Origin: Chersky-267 sp034666965
GTDB lineage: Bacteria > Chloroflexota > Limnocylindria > Limnocylindrales > CSP1-4
NCBI GenBank assembly: GCA_034666965.1
Contig: JAXDKT010000081.1
Coordinates: forward strand, 1-14,211
Reading direction: 5' to 3'
DNA length: 14,211 nucleotides
A program made the translations under genes and the position numbers. This document shows positions 1 through 7,082 of this stretch, in pieces (position 1 is the first letter of the stretch; every line of letters starts with the position of its first letter). Under the pieces are notes generated by a model, which worked only from the letters and a program-made list of their open reading frames with translations, had not been told where the DNA came from and searched no databases.

Positions 1-556
1 TGACGCCGCCACTCTGGGACACGAGGCCGACGTTGCCGGCCACGAGGGGGGTGGCGATCGCTCCGATGAACGCCGGGATGTTCTCGCTGACGTTGAAGAT
101 CCCGAAGCAGTTGGGGCCACAGATGAGCAGGCCGCGGTCCCGCGACACCTCCTCGAGCCTCGCCTGCATCCGTTCGCCCTGCTCGCCGGATTCGCCGAAC
201 CCACTGGCCAGGATCACGGCGGACCGGACGCCGGCGTCGGCGACCGCGGTCACGAGATCGGGCACCGCCCGTGCCGGGATCGAGACGACCGCGCAATCGG
301 CGGGCACCGGGGTCGACGCCACGTCCGGGTAACAGCGCAGGCCCAGGACCTCGTCGTAGCGCGGGTTGATCGGGTAGATGTCGCCACTGAATCCGAGCCG
401 CTGCAGGTTCCGGATGACGCGGTTCGCCCGGACCTCGCGTTGCGAGGCGCCGACGATCGCGATCGACCGCGGACGCATGAGGGGCGTCAGGTCTCGCGGC
501 GATCCCGGCTTCCCGTCGGTCGGGCGCGGGTCAGCGCCACGGGGATCGAGCGTCAT
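1..556 (-). CDS. NDP-forming acyl-CoA synthetase, CoA-binding domain (3' part beyond window)
   Basis: The first 185 residues of an acyl-CoA synthetase of the ADP/NDP-forming (acetate-CoA ligase, succinyl-CoA-synthetase-like) superfamily. It would convert a carboxylic acid, a nucleoside triphosphate and CoA into an acyl-CoA in the cytoplasm. Visible: a Rossmann-type CoA-binding start (SIAIVGAS, residues 31-38), the YPINP segment at 61-65, GPNCFGIFN at 147-155 and GNVGLVSQSGG at 174-184. All are hallmarks of the CoA_binding and succinyl-CoA-ligase-like domains. The downstream domains, including the phospho-histidine loop and ATP-grasp, lie outside the window. The ATG at 556 was chosen because GGAGGA stands 4 bases upstream and residues before it do not look coding. 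It is the last visible gene of the ABC-importer operon, 91 bp after the enoyl-CoA hydratase, so it probably activates the imported acid or its breakdown product. The substrate cannot be told from this domain. Confidence 0.88.
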   Translation of the reverse strand, partial: MTLDPRGADPRPTDGKPGSPRDLTPLMRPRSIAIVGASQREVRANRVIRNLQRLGFSGDIYPINPRYDEVLGLRCYPDVASTPVPADCAVVSIPARAVPDLVTAVADAGVRSAVILASGFGESGEQGERMQARLEEVSRDRGLLICGPNCFGIFNVSENIPAFIGAIATPLVAGNVGLVSQSGGV

Positions 557-589
557 CGAGTCCTCCACGTCAGGGCTGGGCGGGCGCGA

Positions 590-615
590 GCCGTCCGCCG
601 GGACGGGCGGTCGGC
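590..615 (-). other. Intergenic hairpin between hydratase and acyl-CoA synthetase genes
   Basis: Two 10-base arms (590-599 and 606-615) pair with one T-T mismatch around a 6-base loop, in the only sizeable gap (557-647) of the operon. Nothing like a T tract follows on the minus strand, so a strong intrinsic terminator is unlikely. It could be a processing or mRNA-stabilising hairpin, or a partial attenuator that lowers expression of the last gene. The region is very GC-rich, so a chance stem is possible. Confidence 0.4.
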
Positions 616-647
616 GGCCCGGGCGTGACGGTGGCGCGGGATGCCGG

Positions 648-1493
648 CTATCCGGGTTTCTTGACGTCGGTGTGCGAACCGAGCCCGGGTCGGTAGTCCT
701 TGGCCAGGAACTTGTCGATCCCGTCCCCGCCGGACTGCCGGTCCGCCTGGCCCAGCCGAAGCTCGTTCGACTTGCTCGTCAGCCACCAATAGGCCTGTTC
801 GTAGGTCATGTCGACGACCTGCTTGAACGCCTCCTTCGTGGCGCGCAGCGCGGCGCCATCCATGTCGGCGAGCCGGCGTGCCAGCGCCGTGACTTCGTCC
901 TGAAGCCGATCGCCGGGCACCGACCGATTCACGAACTTGATCTCGGTCGCGCGACGCCCATCGAAGGTCTCACCGAGCATCGCGTAATACAGAGCATCCC
1001 GGTAGGCCATCTGGCCGCTGATGACCTTCGACACGAGGCCGCCGGGGATCGCACCCCAGTTCACCTCGCTCAACCCGAAGGTGGCGTCGTCGGCGGCGAT
1101 GGCGAAATCGCAGGCGGCCACAATCGTGAACGCGCCGCCAAAGCAGAACCCGTTGACCATCGCGATCGTCGGGCGCGGGAACATCCGAAGGATCCGGTCG
1201 CGCCAATCGTTCGAGATGCGGCGATTGAGGGCCCGCTCGTGTTCGTCACCCTCCGTGTCCTTGAAGTACGCCTTGAGATCCTGACCGGCGCAGAACGCGG
1301 TGCCCGCCCCGGTCAGGACCAGGACACGCGTCTCCGCGTCGCCCTCGAGCCGGGTGAGCACGTCGTACATCTCGCGGTGGAGGAGCGGGTTCATTGCGTT
1401 CCGCTTCTCCGGTCGATTGAAGGTGACCGTCGTGATCCCGTCCGCCTTGTCGACGAGGATCGTCGTGTACTCGCTCAAAGGTTCGTCTCCCAT
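648..1493 (-). CDS. Enoyl-CoA hydratase/isomerase, hydroxycinnamoyl-CoA hydratase-lyase-like
   Basis: A 281-residue crotonase-fold enzyme. It aligns without gaps over most of its length with the p-hydroxycinnamoyl-CoA hydratase/lyase (HCHL) of Pseudomonas as I remember it: shared NRPEKRNAM (26-34), VLVLTGAG (57-64), AMVNGFCFGG (111-120), TFGLSEVNWG (138-147), and a C-terminal PGL near 269-271. The general acid/base Glu143, oxyanion Gly120 and phenol-binding Tyr75 of HCHL are kept. HCHL Tyr239 is Thr239 here, Ser123 is Thr123 and Met70 is Gln70. It is therefore an acyl-CoA hydratase of the HCHL branch, but a vanillin-type retro-aldol activity is doubtful. The ATG at 1493 has a poor ribosome site; a TTG at 1478 (codon 6) has GGGAG about 8 bases upstream and gives an N terminus closer to HCHL. 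It lies 23 bp after the permease gene and is followed by the acyl-CoA synthetase, its likely partner. Confidence 0.88.
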   Translation of the reverse strand: MGDEPLSEYTTILVDKADGITTVTFNRPEKRNAMNPLLHREMYDVLTRLEGDAETRVLVLTGAGTAFCAGQDLKAYFKDTEGDEHERALNRRISNDWRDRILRMFPRPTIAMVNGFCFGGAFTIVAACDFAIAADDATFGLSEVNWGAIPGGLVSKVISGQMAYRDALYYAMLGETFDGRRATEIKFVNRSVPGDRLQDEVTALARRLADMDGAALRATKEAFKQVVDMTYEQAYWWLTSKSNELRLGQADRQSGGDGIDKFLAKDYRPGLGSHTDVKKPG

Positions 1494-1516
1494 CGGTCAG
1501 CGAACGCCAATGGCTC

Positions 1517-2326
1517 TTACCGCCGCCGGCGCTGCCATCGATTGATCCGGTGGTCCGCCGCCTCGATCGCGCTACCGCCGATCCATGAGAACGCCAGGAG
1601 CATCAGGACGATCCCCAGCACGCCGGCCATGTCGAATCGGTTGCTCGATTCGATCAGGCGTCCACCGATGCCGACAGCCAGGAGCAGCATCTCGCTGAGC
1701 AGCATGCCGATCGTGGCACGTCCGAACCCGAGCCGAAGGCCGGTCATGATCAGCGGCGCGGCACTCCGGACGACGATCCAGCGAAACCGTTGCCACTCGG
1801 TCAGCCCGAAGGAGTCGGACATCTCGACGAGCTCGCGCGGCACCGCCTTGGAGCCGGCGAAGGCGTTGATCGCCACGTAAACGAAGGAGAAGGAAAAGAC
1901 AATCGCGGCGCGCGCGGCCAGGGTGAAGCCGAAGATGATGATGAACACCGGGATGAGCGCCACCATCGGCGCCGTCAGCAGGATCGTGAGATAGGGATTG
2001 AGGCTCCATTCGGCGAGCCGGAACCGGCCCATCAGCAGGCCAACGGCGACCCCCAGGATGCAGGCCAGCCCGTAGCCGATCACGAATGCCTGAAGGCTGG
2101 TCCCCCATGCGCGAAGAAGATCCGGGTCGAAGGTCGCAAGAAGACTCTCCGAGAACGGGACCAGGAACAGGCGCGAAGTCGATCGACCGACGATCTCCCA
2201 GATCCCCAGGAACGACACGAGGATGAGCACCCGCGTGAGCAGACGGATCCGTTGCCGTCGTCGGGAGGCGCGAATCGCGCCCTTGACGACGTCCGGGCCG
2301 GAGGCCACGCGGACCGCGGCGGTCAA
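1517..2326 (-). CDS. ABC transporter permease, NitT/TauT/SsuC type (second permease)
   Basis: Inner-membrane permease of the BPD_transp_1 family, about 269 residues, close to the usual length. Hydrophobic segments fall near residues 29-47, 77-99, 112-134, 138-157, 207-222 and 233-253. The cytoplasmic coupling (EAA-like) loop is at about 167-205 (EMSDSFGLTEWQRFR onward, then a conserved GLRLGFGRA), as in SsuC/TauC. The start is chosen as TTG at 2326: it overlaps the ATPase stop codon (TTGA) and has GAGGT 6 bases upstream. An in-frame ATG at 2377 would lie inside the ATPase gene and give an Arg-rich N terminus that looks like an out-of-frame reading. It should pair with the other permease of this operon to form a heterodimeric channel. 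Confidence 0.87.
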   Translation of the reverse strand: MTAAVRVASGPDVVKGAIRASRRRQRIRLLTRVLILVSFLGIWEIVGRSTSRLFLVPFSESLLATFDPDLLRAWGTSLQAFVIGYGLACILGVAVGLLMGRFRLAEWSLNPYLTILLTAPMVALIPVFIIIFGFTLAARAAIVFSFSFVYVAINAFAGSKAVPRELVEMSDSFGLTEWQRFRWIVVRSAAPLIMTGLRLGFGRATIGMLLSEMLLLAVGIGGRLIESSNRFDMAGVLGIVLMLLAFSWIGGSAIEAADHRINRWQRRRR

Positions 2327-3117
2327 CCGGCGACCTCGACCGCGTCGACGACGTTCAACTCGCGCAACCGTTCCCACACGTGCTCGACCAGCTGGATGAA
2401 TCGTGGCGATCGGCGGGTCAGGTCGTCACGAGGCCGCTCGAGGTCGATCGGCACGATCTCGGCGATCCGGCCCGGTCGCGGGCTCATGATCACGACCCGG
2501 TCGGCGAGATACACCGCCTCGTCCATGCTGTGCGTCACGAACACGACGGTCTGGCGAAGCTGCTCCCAGACCCGGATCAGGTCGTCCTGCAGGATGCGCC
2601 GGGTCTGCTCGTCGAGCGCTCCGAACGGCTCGTCCATCAGCAGGTGCCGCGGCTGCGTGGCAAGCGCGCGCGCGAGACCGACGCGCTGCTGCATCCCGCC
2701 CGACAACTCGTGGGGAAGGTGACGCTCGAACTTGTTGAGGCCGACAAGCCGGAGGGCCTCACGAGCCCGATCGGCACGCTCCGCGGGCGGGACCCGGCGA
2801 GCTTCGAGCGGGAGCTCGACATTGCTGATGGCGTCTCGCCAGGGCAGCAGGGCGAAGTTCTGGAAGACCATCGCCCGGTCGGGGCCGGGCCCATGGACCG
2901 GGACATCGTCGACGCGGATCGCGTCGCCCTCGACGGGCACCAGCCCGTCGATCATCTTGAGCATGGTCGTCTTGCCGCAGCCACTCGGCCCGATGATGCA
3001 GACGAACTCGTGGTCCTTGATCGTCAGGTCGATGTTATCGAGGACATGCAACACGCTCACGCCGTCCCGGCCGCCCTCGCGGACGAACCATTTCGACAAC
3101 CCGTCAACGGTGATCAC
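2323..3117 (-). CDS. ABC transporter ATP-binding protein, SsuB/TauB type
   Basis: Cytoplasmic ATPase (264 residues) that powers the importer encoded around it. All nucleotide-binding motifs are intact: Walker A GPSGCGKTT at 43-51, Q-loop Gln86 in the QNFALLPW segment typical of nitrate/sulfonate/taurine ATPases, signature LSGGMQQR at 138-145, Walker B LLMDEP at 159-164 with the D-loop GALD following, and the switch His196 in VTHSMDEA. The start is GTG at 3117, two bases after the stop of the upstream permease, with AGGAG 7 bases upstream; an ATG at 3153 is in frame but inside the permease gene. The 3' end overlaps the next permease start by four bases. Substrate specificity is set by the binding protein and permeases, not by this subunit. 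Confidence 0.95.
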   Translation of the reverse strand: MITVDGLSKWFVREGGRDGVSVLHVLDNIDLTIKDHEFVCIIGPSGCGKTTMLKMIDGLVPVEGDAIRVDDVPVHGPGPDRAMVFQNFALLPWRDAISNVELPLEARRVPPAERADRAREALRLVGLNKFERHLPHELSGGMQQRVGLARALATQPRHLLMDEPFGALDEQTRRILQDDLIRVWEQLRQTVVFVTHSMDEAVYLADRVVIMSPRPGRIAEIVPIDLERPRDDLTRRSPRFIQLVEHVWERLRELNVVDAVEVAG

Positions 3118-3119
3118 GG

Positions 3120-4058
3120 TCAGGCTCCTGTGTCTTGCACGCGCGGGCGCCATCGGTTCACCCGGCGATCCAGGCGCATCAACAGGCTGGTCAACACGAG
3201 CGCGATCAGGACGATCGTGCCGACGACGGCCAGCAAGGAATCGATCCGGAAGGTGTTTCCGTAGTGCTTCACGAGTCCGCCGAGACCGACGAGCACGAGC
3301 AGCACCTCGGCCGTCACGGTCCCCTTGATCGCCCGTCCGAGGCCGAGCCGGAGGCCGGCCATGATCCCGGTCATCGAGCCCGGGATGAGGACCGACCGAA
3401 AGGTCTGCCAGCGAGTCAGGCGGAACGCCCTGGCCATCTCAAGGAGGTCCGGATCGACGCTACGGACACCGGCCCGGAAGTTGAGGGCCATCACCAGGAC
3501 ACAGAACTCGAAGACGACGGCGATCCGACCCTCGAGCCCGAACCCGATCCAGAGCATGATGATGGGGATGTAGGCGACGCTCGGCAACGCGACCAGCGCG
3601 CTGACGAACGGCGCGGCGGCGTGGTCGATCGTGTCGCTGAGACCGAGGATCAGCCCGAGGGCCACCGCCACGATGACGGCAAGTCCCAACCCGAGGACGA
3701 AGGCCTGGGAGCTCACCGCCAGGGCGGCCAAGAGCTCGCCCGATCCCATCATCCGGACCCAGGCCACGATGACGTCGGTGAAGGGCGGGACGAACGTCTC
3801 GGTGTTGCGCGCGTACAGCTCCCAGGCGACCAGACCCAGGCCGACCGAGAGTGCACTGACGCGGTAGCTCGTCAGGCGCGGGAACGGCCGACGGCCATTC
3901 CCGCGCCCCTCAGGGTGTCGACTCGCGGCGTGCGTCCCGTTGGCACGCTCAAGTCCAAGGTCGGTGGCGGTACGCTGAGCCAGCGCTCGTTCCTCCAAGT
4001 GACTCCAGAAGCGCTGTCTCGATCGGGTGAGCCGCGCCGCCCAGAGGCGGGCAGCCAC
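3120..4058 (-). CDS. ABC transporter permease, NitT/TauT/SsuC type (first permease)
   Basis: Inner-membrane permease, 312 residues. Hydrophobic segments sit near 66-83, 110-140, 150-173, 178-197, 246-263 and 274-295. The coupling loop is at about 207-245 (EMARAFRLTRWQTFR then a conserved GLRLGLGRA). It belongs to the same family as the second permease but is clearly not a copy of it. Odd: about 62 hydrophilic, Arg-rich residues precede the first membrane helix, where related proteins are nearer 250-270 residues in all. I keep the long GTG start at 4058 because GGAGGG stands about 9 bases upstream and I found no good internal start before the first helix. The gene begins 24 bp after the binding-protein gene and its stop nearly touches the ATPase start, so the two are probably translated together. 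Confidence 0.9.
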   Translation of the reverse strand: MAARLWAARLTRSRQRFWSHLEERALAQRTATDLGLERANGTHAASRHPEGRGNGRRPFPRLTSYRVSALSVGLGLVAWELYARNTETFVPPFTDVIVAWVRMMGSGELLAALAVSSQAFVLGLGLAVIVAVALGLILGLSDTIDHAAAPFVSALVALPSVAYIPIIMLWIGFGLEGRIAVVFEFCVLVMALNFRAGVRSVDPDLLEMARAFRLTRWQTFRSVLIPGSMTGIMAGLRLGLGRAIKGTVTAEVLLVLVGLGGLVKHYGNTFRIDSLLAVVGTIVLIALVLTSLLMRLDRRVNRWRPRVQDTGA

Positions 4059-4082
4059 CGAAACGGACCCTCCCGGGATCGG

Positions 4083-5141
4083 TTATGGGCCGAGCGCCTC
4101 GATGGCGGCATCGACGAACTCAGTCGTGGCGTACTGGTCGAATGGCAGGACGTCAGTGGCCTTGAGGCTTCCGGCGTCCACATAGAACTGGATGAGCTTG
4201 TCCATGCGCTCTTTGCTCAAGCCGCCGTCCCTGGTGAACGCCTTGTAGTCGACGTACGCCTGGGCGGTCTTCTTGTGCAGTTCCGAATCCTCACCCGGGA
4301 AGTACTTGTCGGCGATCGATGCGAGGTAGGCGGCGTCCTCGACGGCCTGGCGATGGTACTTCGCGAGGTAGGTCGCGAGGATCTTCCAAGTCTCCGGGTC
4401 GGCGGCCATCGAGTCAGTATTCGCGACGGTGTGCTGCGTGACGATCAGGCCAGGCAGGTCGTCGGCATAGCGAAGGATGGGCTTGAAACCGCCGGGGCGC
4501 TCCGCCTCGAGGACAAACAGGCCGGCGATGTCGATCGGCGAGCAGTCGATCTGGCCCTGGAGGAGCGCGATGACGCGGTTTTCCGAGCCCGGGATCGTGA
4601 TGAGCTCAGGCTCGACGGAGTACTTGGCGATCGTATTGCCGAGCAGAGCCGCGGTGAGGTCGTTCGGCGAATGCCGGCCGACCTTCTTGCCCGTCAGTTC
4701 GGACGGCGAGGTGATATCGCTTCGACAGGCGAGTGACCACTCGTCCTCCTTGGAGTTGAACCAGAGCTTGATGTTGCCCTCACGGGCGGCGGCCATGATC
4801 CCGGACGGGAACACGACCGCGATGTCCACCTGCCGTGCCACGAGGGCGCGGATCGTATCGTCGCCCGACTGGAACGAGATGAACTCGACATCGATGTTCT
4901 GTTCCGCGCGAAGCGCGTCGAACGCCGCCAGGGTCGGCGCGTCTGGGAATGACCGTGGCGATGAGGTCCCGAACTTGAGCGTGACGGCCGGTCGCGGCGT
5001 CGCCGAGGCCGGTGCTTCCGAGGCCGACGAAGCCGCGGGCGCGGCGGCGGTCGGGCTCGCACTTGGTGCCGCGGGACTCGTACAGGCCGCCAGCACGACA
5101 GTGGCTCCCACCAGTCCGGCCAGCAAGTGAGCAGGTCGCAT
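4083..5141 (-). CDS. ABC transporter substrate-binding lipoprotein, NMT1/SsuA-like
   Basis: Extracytoplasmic solute receptor, 352 residues, first gene of the importer operon. It has a lipoprotein signal peptide with lipobox LAAC at 17-20 (Cys20 lipidated), then a low-complexity Ala/Ser/Pro linker to about residue 52, then a periplasmic-binding fold of the NMT1/THI5-NitT/TauT kind: the VTLKFGTS strand at 53-60, an IRALVARQVDIAVVFPSG block at 97-114 characteristic of the family, and a domain-crossing LTGKKVGRH at 149-157. The ATG at 5141 is chosen because a GGAGGAGGGG ribosome site precedes it and the signal peptide begins there; an earlier ATG at 5183 adds 14 residues with no role. The ligand cannot be named: this family takes up nitrate, taurine, sulfonates, pyrimidines, riboflavin-like and aromatic acids. 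Neighbouring enzymes suggest an organic carboxylate. Confidence 0.9.
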   Translation of the reverse strand: MRPAHLLAGLVGATVVLAACTSPAAPSASPTAAAPAASSASEAPASATPRPAVTLKFGTSSPRSFPDAPTLAAFDALRAEQNIDVEFISFQSGDDTIRALVARQVDIAVVFPSGIMAAAREGNIKLWFNSKEDEWSLACRSDITSPSELTGKKVGRHSPNDLTAALLGNTIAKYSVEPELITIPGSENRVIALLQGQIDCSPIDIAGLFVLEAERPGGFKPILRYADDLPGLIVTQHTVANTDSMAADPETWKILATYLAKYHRQAVEDAAYLASIADKYFPGEDSELHKKTAQAYVDYKAFTRDGGLSKERMDKLIQFYVDAGSLKATDVLPFDQYATTEFVDAAIEALGP

Positions 5142-5183
5142 TACCCCTCCTCCAGAGTGTTCCAAAGTGGCTCCTCTGCACAC

Positions 5184-5212
5184 ACGTTATGGCGGTTGGG
5201 ATACAATGTCAA
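5184..5212 (-). promoter_or_regulatory. Putative promoter of the ABC importer operon
   Basis: On the minus strand a perfect TTGACA (5212-5207) is followed after 17 bases by TAACGT (5189-5184). The -10 matches the consensus at three of six positions, including the first, second and last. Transcription would start about 35 bases before the binding-protein ATG. A TACAAT on the plus strand (5202-5207) touches the same -35 box and could serve the divergent gene, though its own -35 is weak. The remainder of the 160-bp divergent gap (5142-5301) shows only the two ribosome binding sites. Confidence 0.5.
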
Positions 5213-5301
5213 CGTCAAAGTTTCCGAAAGAACGCCCTCCGGCGGCACGCAGCCGAGGCCACGCGTGACACGCGTTCGTCCGGCAGGGATCGAGGAGCCC
5301 G

Positions 5302-6024
5302 ATGACCTACTGGATCGGTCGAGTGGACCCGAGTATGTGGTGGCAAGGGGCGTGGTGGCAGGAACTTCTTCCAGCTGACGTCCGGCTCGCGATCCTCTCG
5401 CTAGGCGTGCGTCGCCTGGTCGACGAGGAACTCGAGATCGCGCACCGGTTGATCCTCGAGAAGGTGGAGCTGCTCGACCGCGAAGGCGTTGACGTGATCA
5501 ATGTCGGCGGCAGCCCCGTCGTCGGCGTCCACGGCCGAGCGGGTCACGACCGGCTCCTGGCGGACATCGGACAGGCCACGCAGCGTCCGTTCGTCACGGC
5601 CCTGCAGGCCGAGATCGAGGCCATCCGGGCGCTCGGATCCCGGGTCGCCGTGGCGTCGCCATACCCGCGACTCCAGACGGAGCGACGAGTCCAGGCGCTC
5701 CGGGACTACGGTGTGGAGGTCATCGGCCACGAGTCGTTGGACATCGAGCGCAATCGCACGATCACCGAACTCGAGTTCGCCGACGTCCGGACGTTCGCGA
5801 TCGAGGTCGCGCGCACCTTTCCACAGGCCGACGTCCTCTACCTCCCGTGCGGGGCGCTGCCGGTCACCCGGGTCATCGCGGAGGTCGAACGGGAGACCGG
5901 CATGGCCGTCGTCACCAACGTCCAGGCGCAGGCGGCCGCCACCCTCGGACGGATCGGCTATCCGTCGCCCGTCCAGGGGTTCGGCCGACTGCTCGAACAG
6001 CTGGGCGCCCCCACCGGCGTCTAG
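5302..6024 (+). CDS. Asp/Glu racemase - maleate isomerase - arylmalonate decarboxylase superfamily protein
   Basis: A 240-residue cytoplasmic enzyme of the cofactor-free Asp/Glu racemase fold, the same length as arylmalonate decarboxylase (AMDase). Racemases and maleate isomerase use two cysteines, one per domain. This protein has a single cysteine in total, Cys183 in VLYLPCGALP, matching the C-terminal catalytic Cys (Cys188 of AMDase). The N-terminal site reads VINVGGSPV (65-73), with Gly69-Gly70-Ser71 where AMDase has Gly74-Thr75-Ser76 and isomerases have Cys. An AMDase-like decarboxylase, or a new lyase, is therefore more likely than a racemase. The N terminus is odd: five tryptophans in the first 19 residues. 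The ATG at 5302 has GAGGAG 4 bases upstream. It diverges from the importer operon and converges on the LLM gene, so it probably belongs to the same catabolic system. Database names will vary (maleate cis-trans isomerase, hypothetical). Confidence 0.82.
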   Translation: MTYWIGRVDPSMWWQGAWWQELLPADVRLAILSLGVRRLVDEELEIAHRLILEKVELLDREGVDVINVGGSPVVGVHGRAGHDRLLADIGQATQRPFVTALQAEIEAIRALGSRVAVASPYPRLQTERRVQALRDYGVEVIGHESLDIERNRTITELEFADVRTFAIEVARTFPQADVLYLPCGALPVTRVIAEVERETGMAVVTNVQAQAAATLGRIGYPSPVQGFGRLLEQLGAPTGV

Positions 6025-6034
6025 GTACGATCGT

Positions 6035-6066
6035 CTCCCGCGGGTCGAGCGCCTCGCGGTCGGGAG
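6035..6066. terminator. Candidate hairpin between convergent genes
   Basis: In the 49-bp gap between two converging genes, CTCCC (6035-6039) can pair with GGGAG (6062-6066), and inside it CGAG-CGC-CTCG (6046-6056) forms a second stem. There is no T tract on either strand, so it is only a weak candidate for a bidirectional terminator. Confidence 0.25.
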
Positions 6067-6073
6067 GGCGGCG

Positions 6074-7069
6074 CTATACCGCGGCCGGGCTCGGGCTGGC
6101 CACGCGCGGCAGGACGTCACGGGCCAGGATCTCGATCTGCTCGAGCCAGTCCGGGAAGCGCATCCGGAAGTCGAAGATGAGCAGGTCGCAGCCGATCTCC
6201 TGGTAGCGCTGGATGCCGCGCACGATGTCGTCCGGCGAGCCAGCGAGGATCGATCCATCCAGCTCCCGGATGTCCGTGAACTCGCCGCCTTCCGGCTTGA
6301 GCCAGAACTTCTGGGCGTTCGCGTTCTTGATGAGGCCGGGGACATTCATGCGGGCCGTCGCCGCCTCGAACGAGGTGTCGATGCTCGTGACCGGCACGGC
6401 GCCGGCCATGATCATCGGCTTGCCCTGCTCGGCGGTCATCTCGCGGATCTTGGCGACGCGTGCGTCGTAGGTCGGGAAGGTGATCCGGCCGGGCAACCAG
6501 CCGTCGCAGAAGTCGACCGCGAGGCGTGCCGATGCCGGCGTTGCGCCGCCCCACCAGATCGGGACCGGGAAGAGCGGCTGCGGCTTGAGATCGACGTCCT
6601 CGAAGTCGTACAGCTCGCTGTGCCACGCGAGCGACTCACCGGCCCACAACCGTCGAGCGATGAGGGCCTGCTCCCGCATCATCTCGGGCCGCTTGACCGC
6701 CGGCTGGCCGATCACGTCGAACTCGTGCTGGAAGTTGCCGGCGCCGATGCCGAGGTCGAACCGGCGGCGCGTCATCCACGACATCGATGCGACGCTGTAG
6801 GCCATGTTGATCGGGTGACGGAACGGGATGATCGTCGCGGCGCCGATGCCGATCCGCTCCGTCAGGCTGGCCAGGTAGGTCAGCGTCACGAACGGCTCGA
6901 TGAACGTCCGGTCGGTGCCCTCCATCCCGTGGGGATGGAAAACCAAGTGGTCGCGGACCCACAGGGAATCGTAGCCCAGGCGATCGGCCAGGCGGGCGCC
7001 TTCGATCAACAGGTCCTGATCCGCCTCGATCCCGAAGTGCGGGACGAGGAGTCCGAAACGCGTGGCCAT
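6074..7069 (-). CDS. LLM-class flavin-dependent oxidoreductase (probably F420-dependent)
   Basis: A 331-residue TIM-barrel enzyme of the bacterial luciferase-like monooxygenase superfamily. Markers in order: GYDSLWVRDH at 32-41, a RIGIGAATIIPFRHP-like strand at 72-86 (typical of the F420 branch), RFDLGIGAGN at 103-112, PIWWGGATP at 170-178, and the C-terminal GSPDDIVRGI at 277-286. Members either reduce or oxidise organic substrates with F420, or act as FMN monooxygenases that open rings; the sequence alone does not decide. The ATG at 7069 is chosen because AAGGAG lies about 9 bases upstream; a longer frame to 7165 would read back into the amidohydrolase gene and begin with an Arg-rich stretch. 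It is the last gene of the hydrolase - amidohydrolase - LLM operon, 13 bp after the amidohydrolase, and is likely the redox step of that pathway. Confidence 0.92.
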   Translation of the reverse strand: MATRFGLLVPHFGIEADQDLLIEGARLADRLGYDSLWVRDHLVFHPHGMEGTDRTFIEPFVTLTYLASLTERIGIGAATIIPFRHPINMAYSVASMSWMTRRRFDLGIGAGNFQHEFDVIGQPAVKRPEMMREQALIARRLWAGESLAWHSELYDFEDVDLKPQPLFPVPIWWGGATPASARLAVDFCDGWLPGRITFPTYDARVAKIREMTAEQGKPMIMAGAVPVTSIDTSFEAATARMNVPGLIKNANAQKFWLKPEGGEFTDIRELDGSILAGSPDDIVRGIQRYQEIGCDLLIFDFRMRFPDWLEQIEILARDVLPRVASPSPAAV

Positions 7070-7082
7070 CCAGTCGATCTCC

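Noticed and set aside
378..1880. Plus-strand open frame of 500 codons opposite the hydratase and permease genes
   Set aside because: Antisense shadow; the opposite strand carries clear crotonase and permease motifs.
3135..4736. Long plus-strand open frame of 533 codons opposite the permease and binding-protein genes
   Set aside because: It is the antisense shadow of two well-supported minus-strand genes; its protein is rich in His, Asp and Arg with no fold-like pattern, as expected in GC-rich DNA.
5199..5204. GGATAC shared between the two promoter regions (also 9538-9543 on the opposite strand) as a common operator
   Set aside because: Six bases alone are expected by chance, and the flanks differ.
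6074..7069. Naming the LLM enzyme as RutA (pyrimidine oxygenase)
   Set aside because: The amidohydrolase neighbour makes this tempting, but the motifs are those of the general F420-type LLM group and no other rut genes are present.
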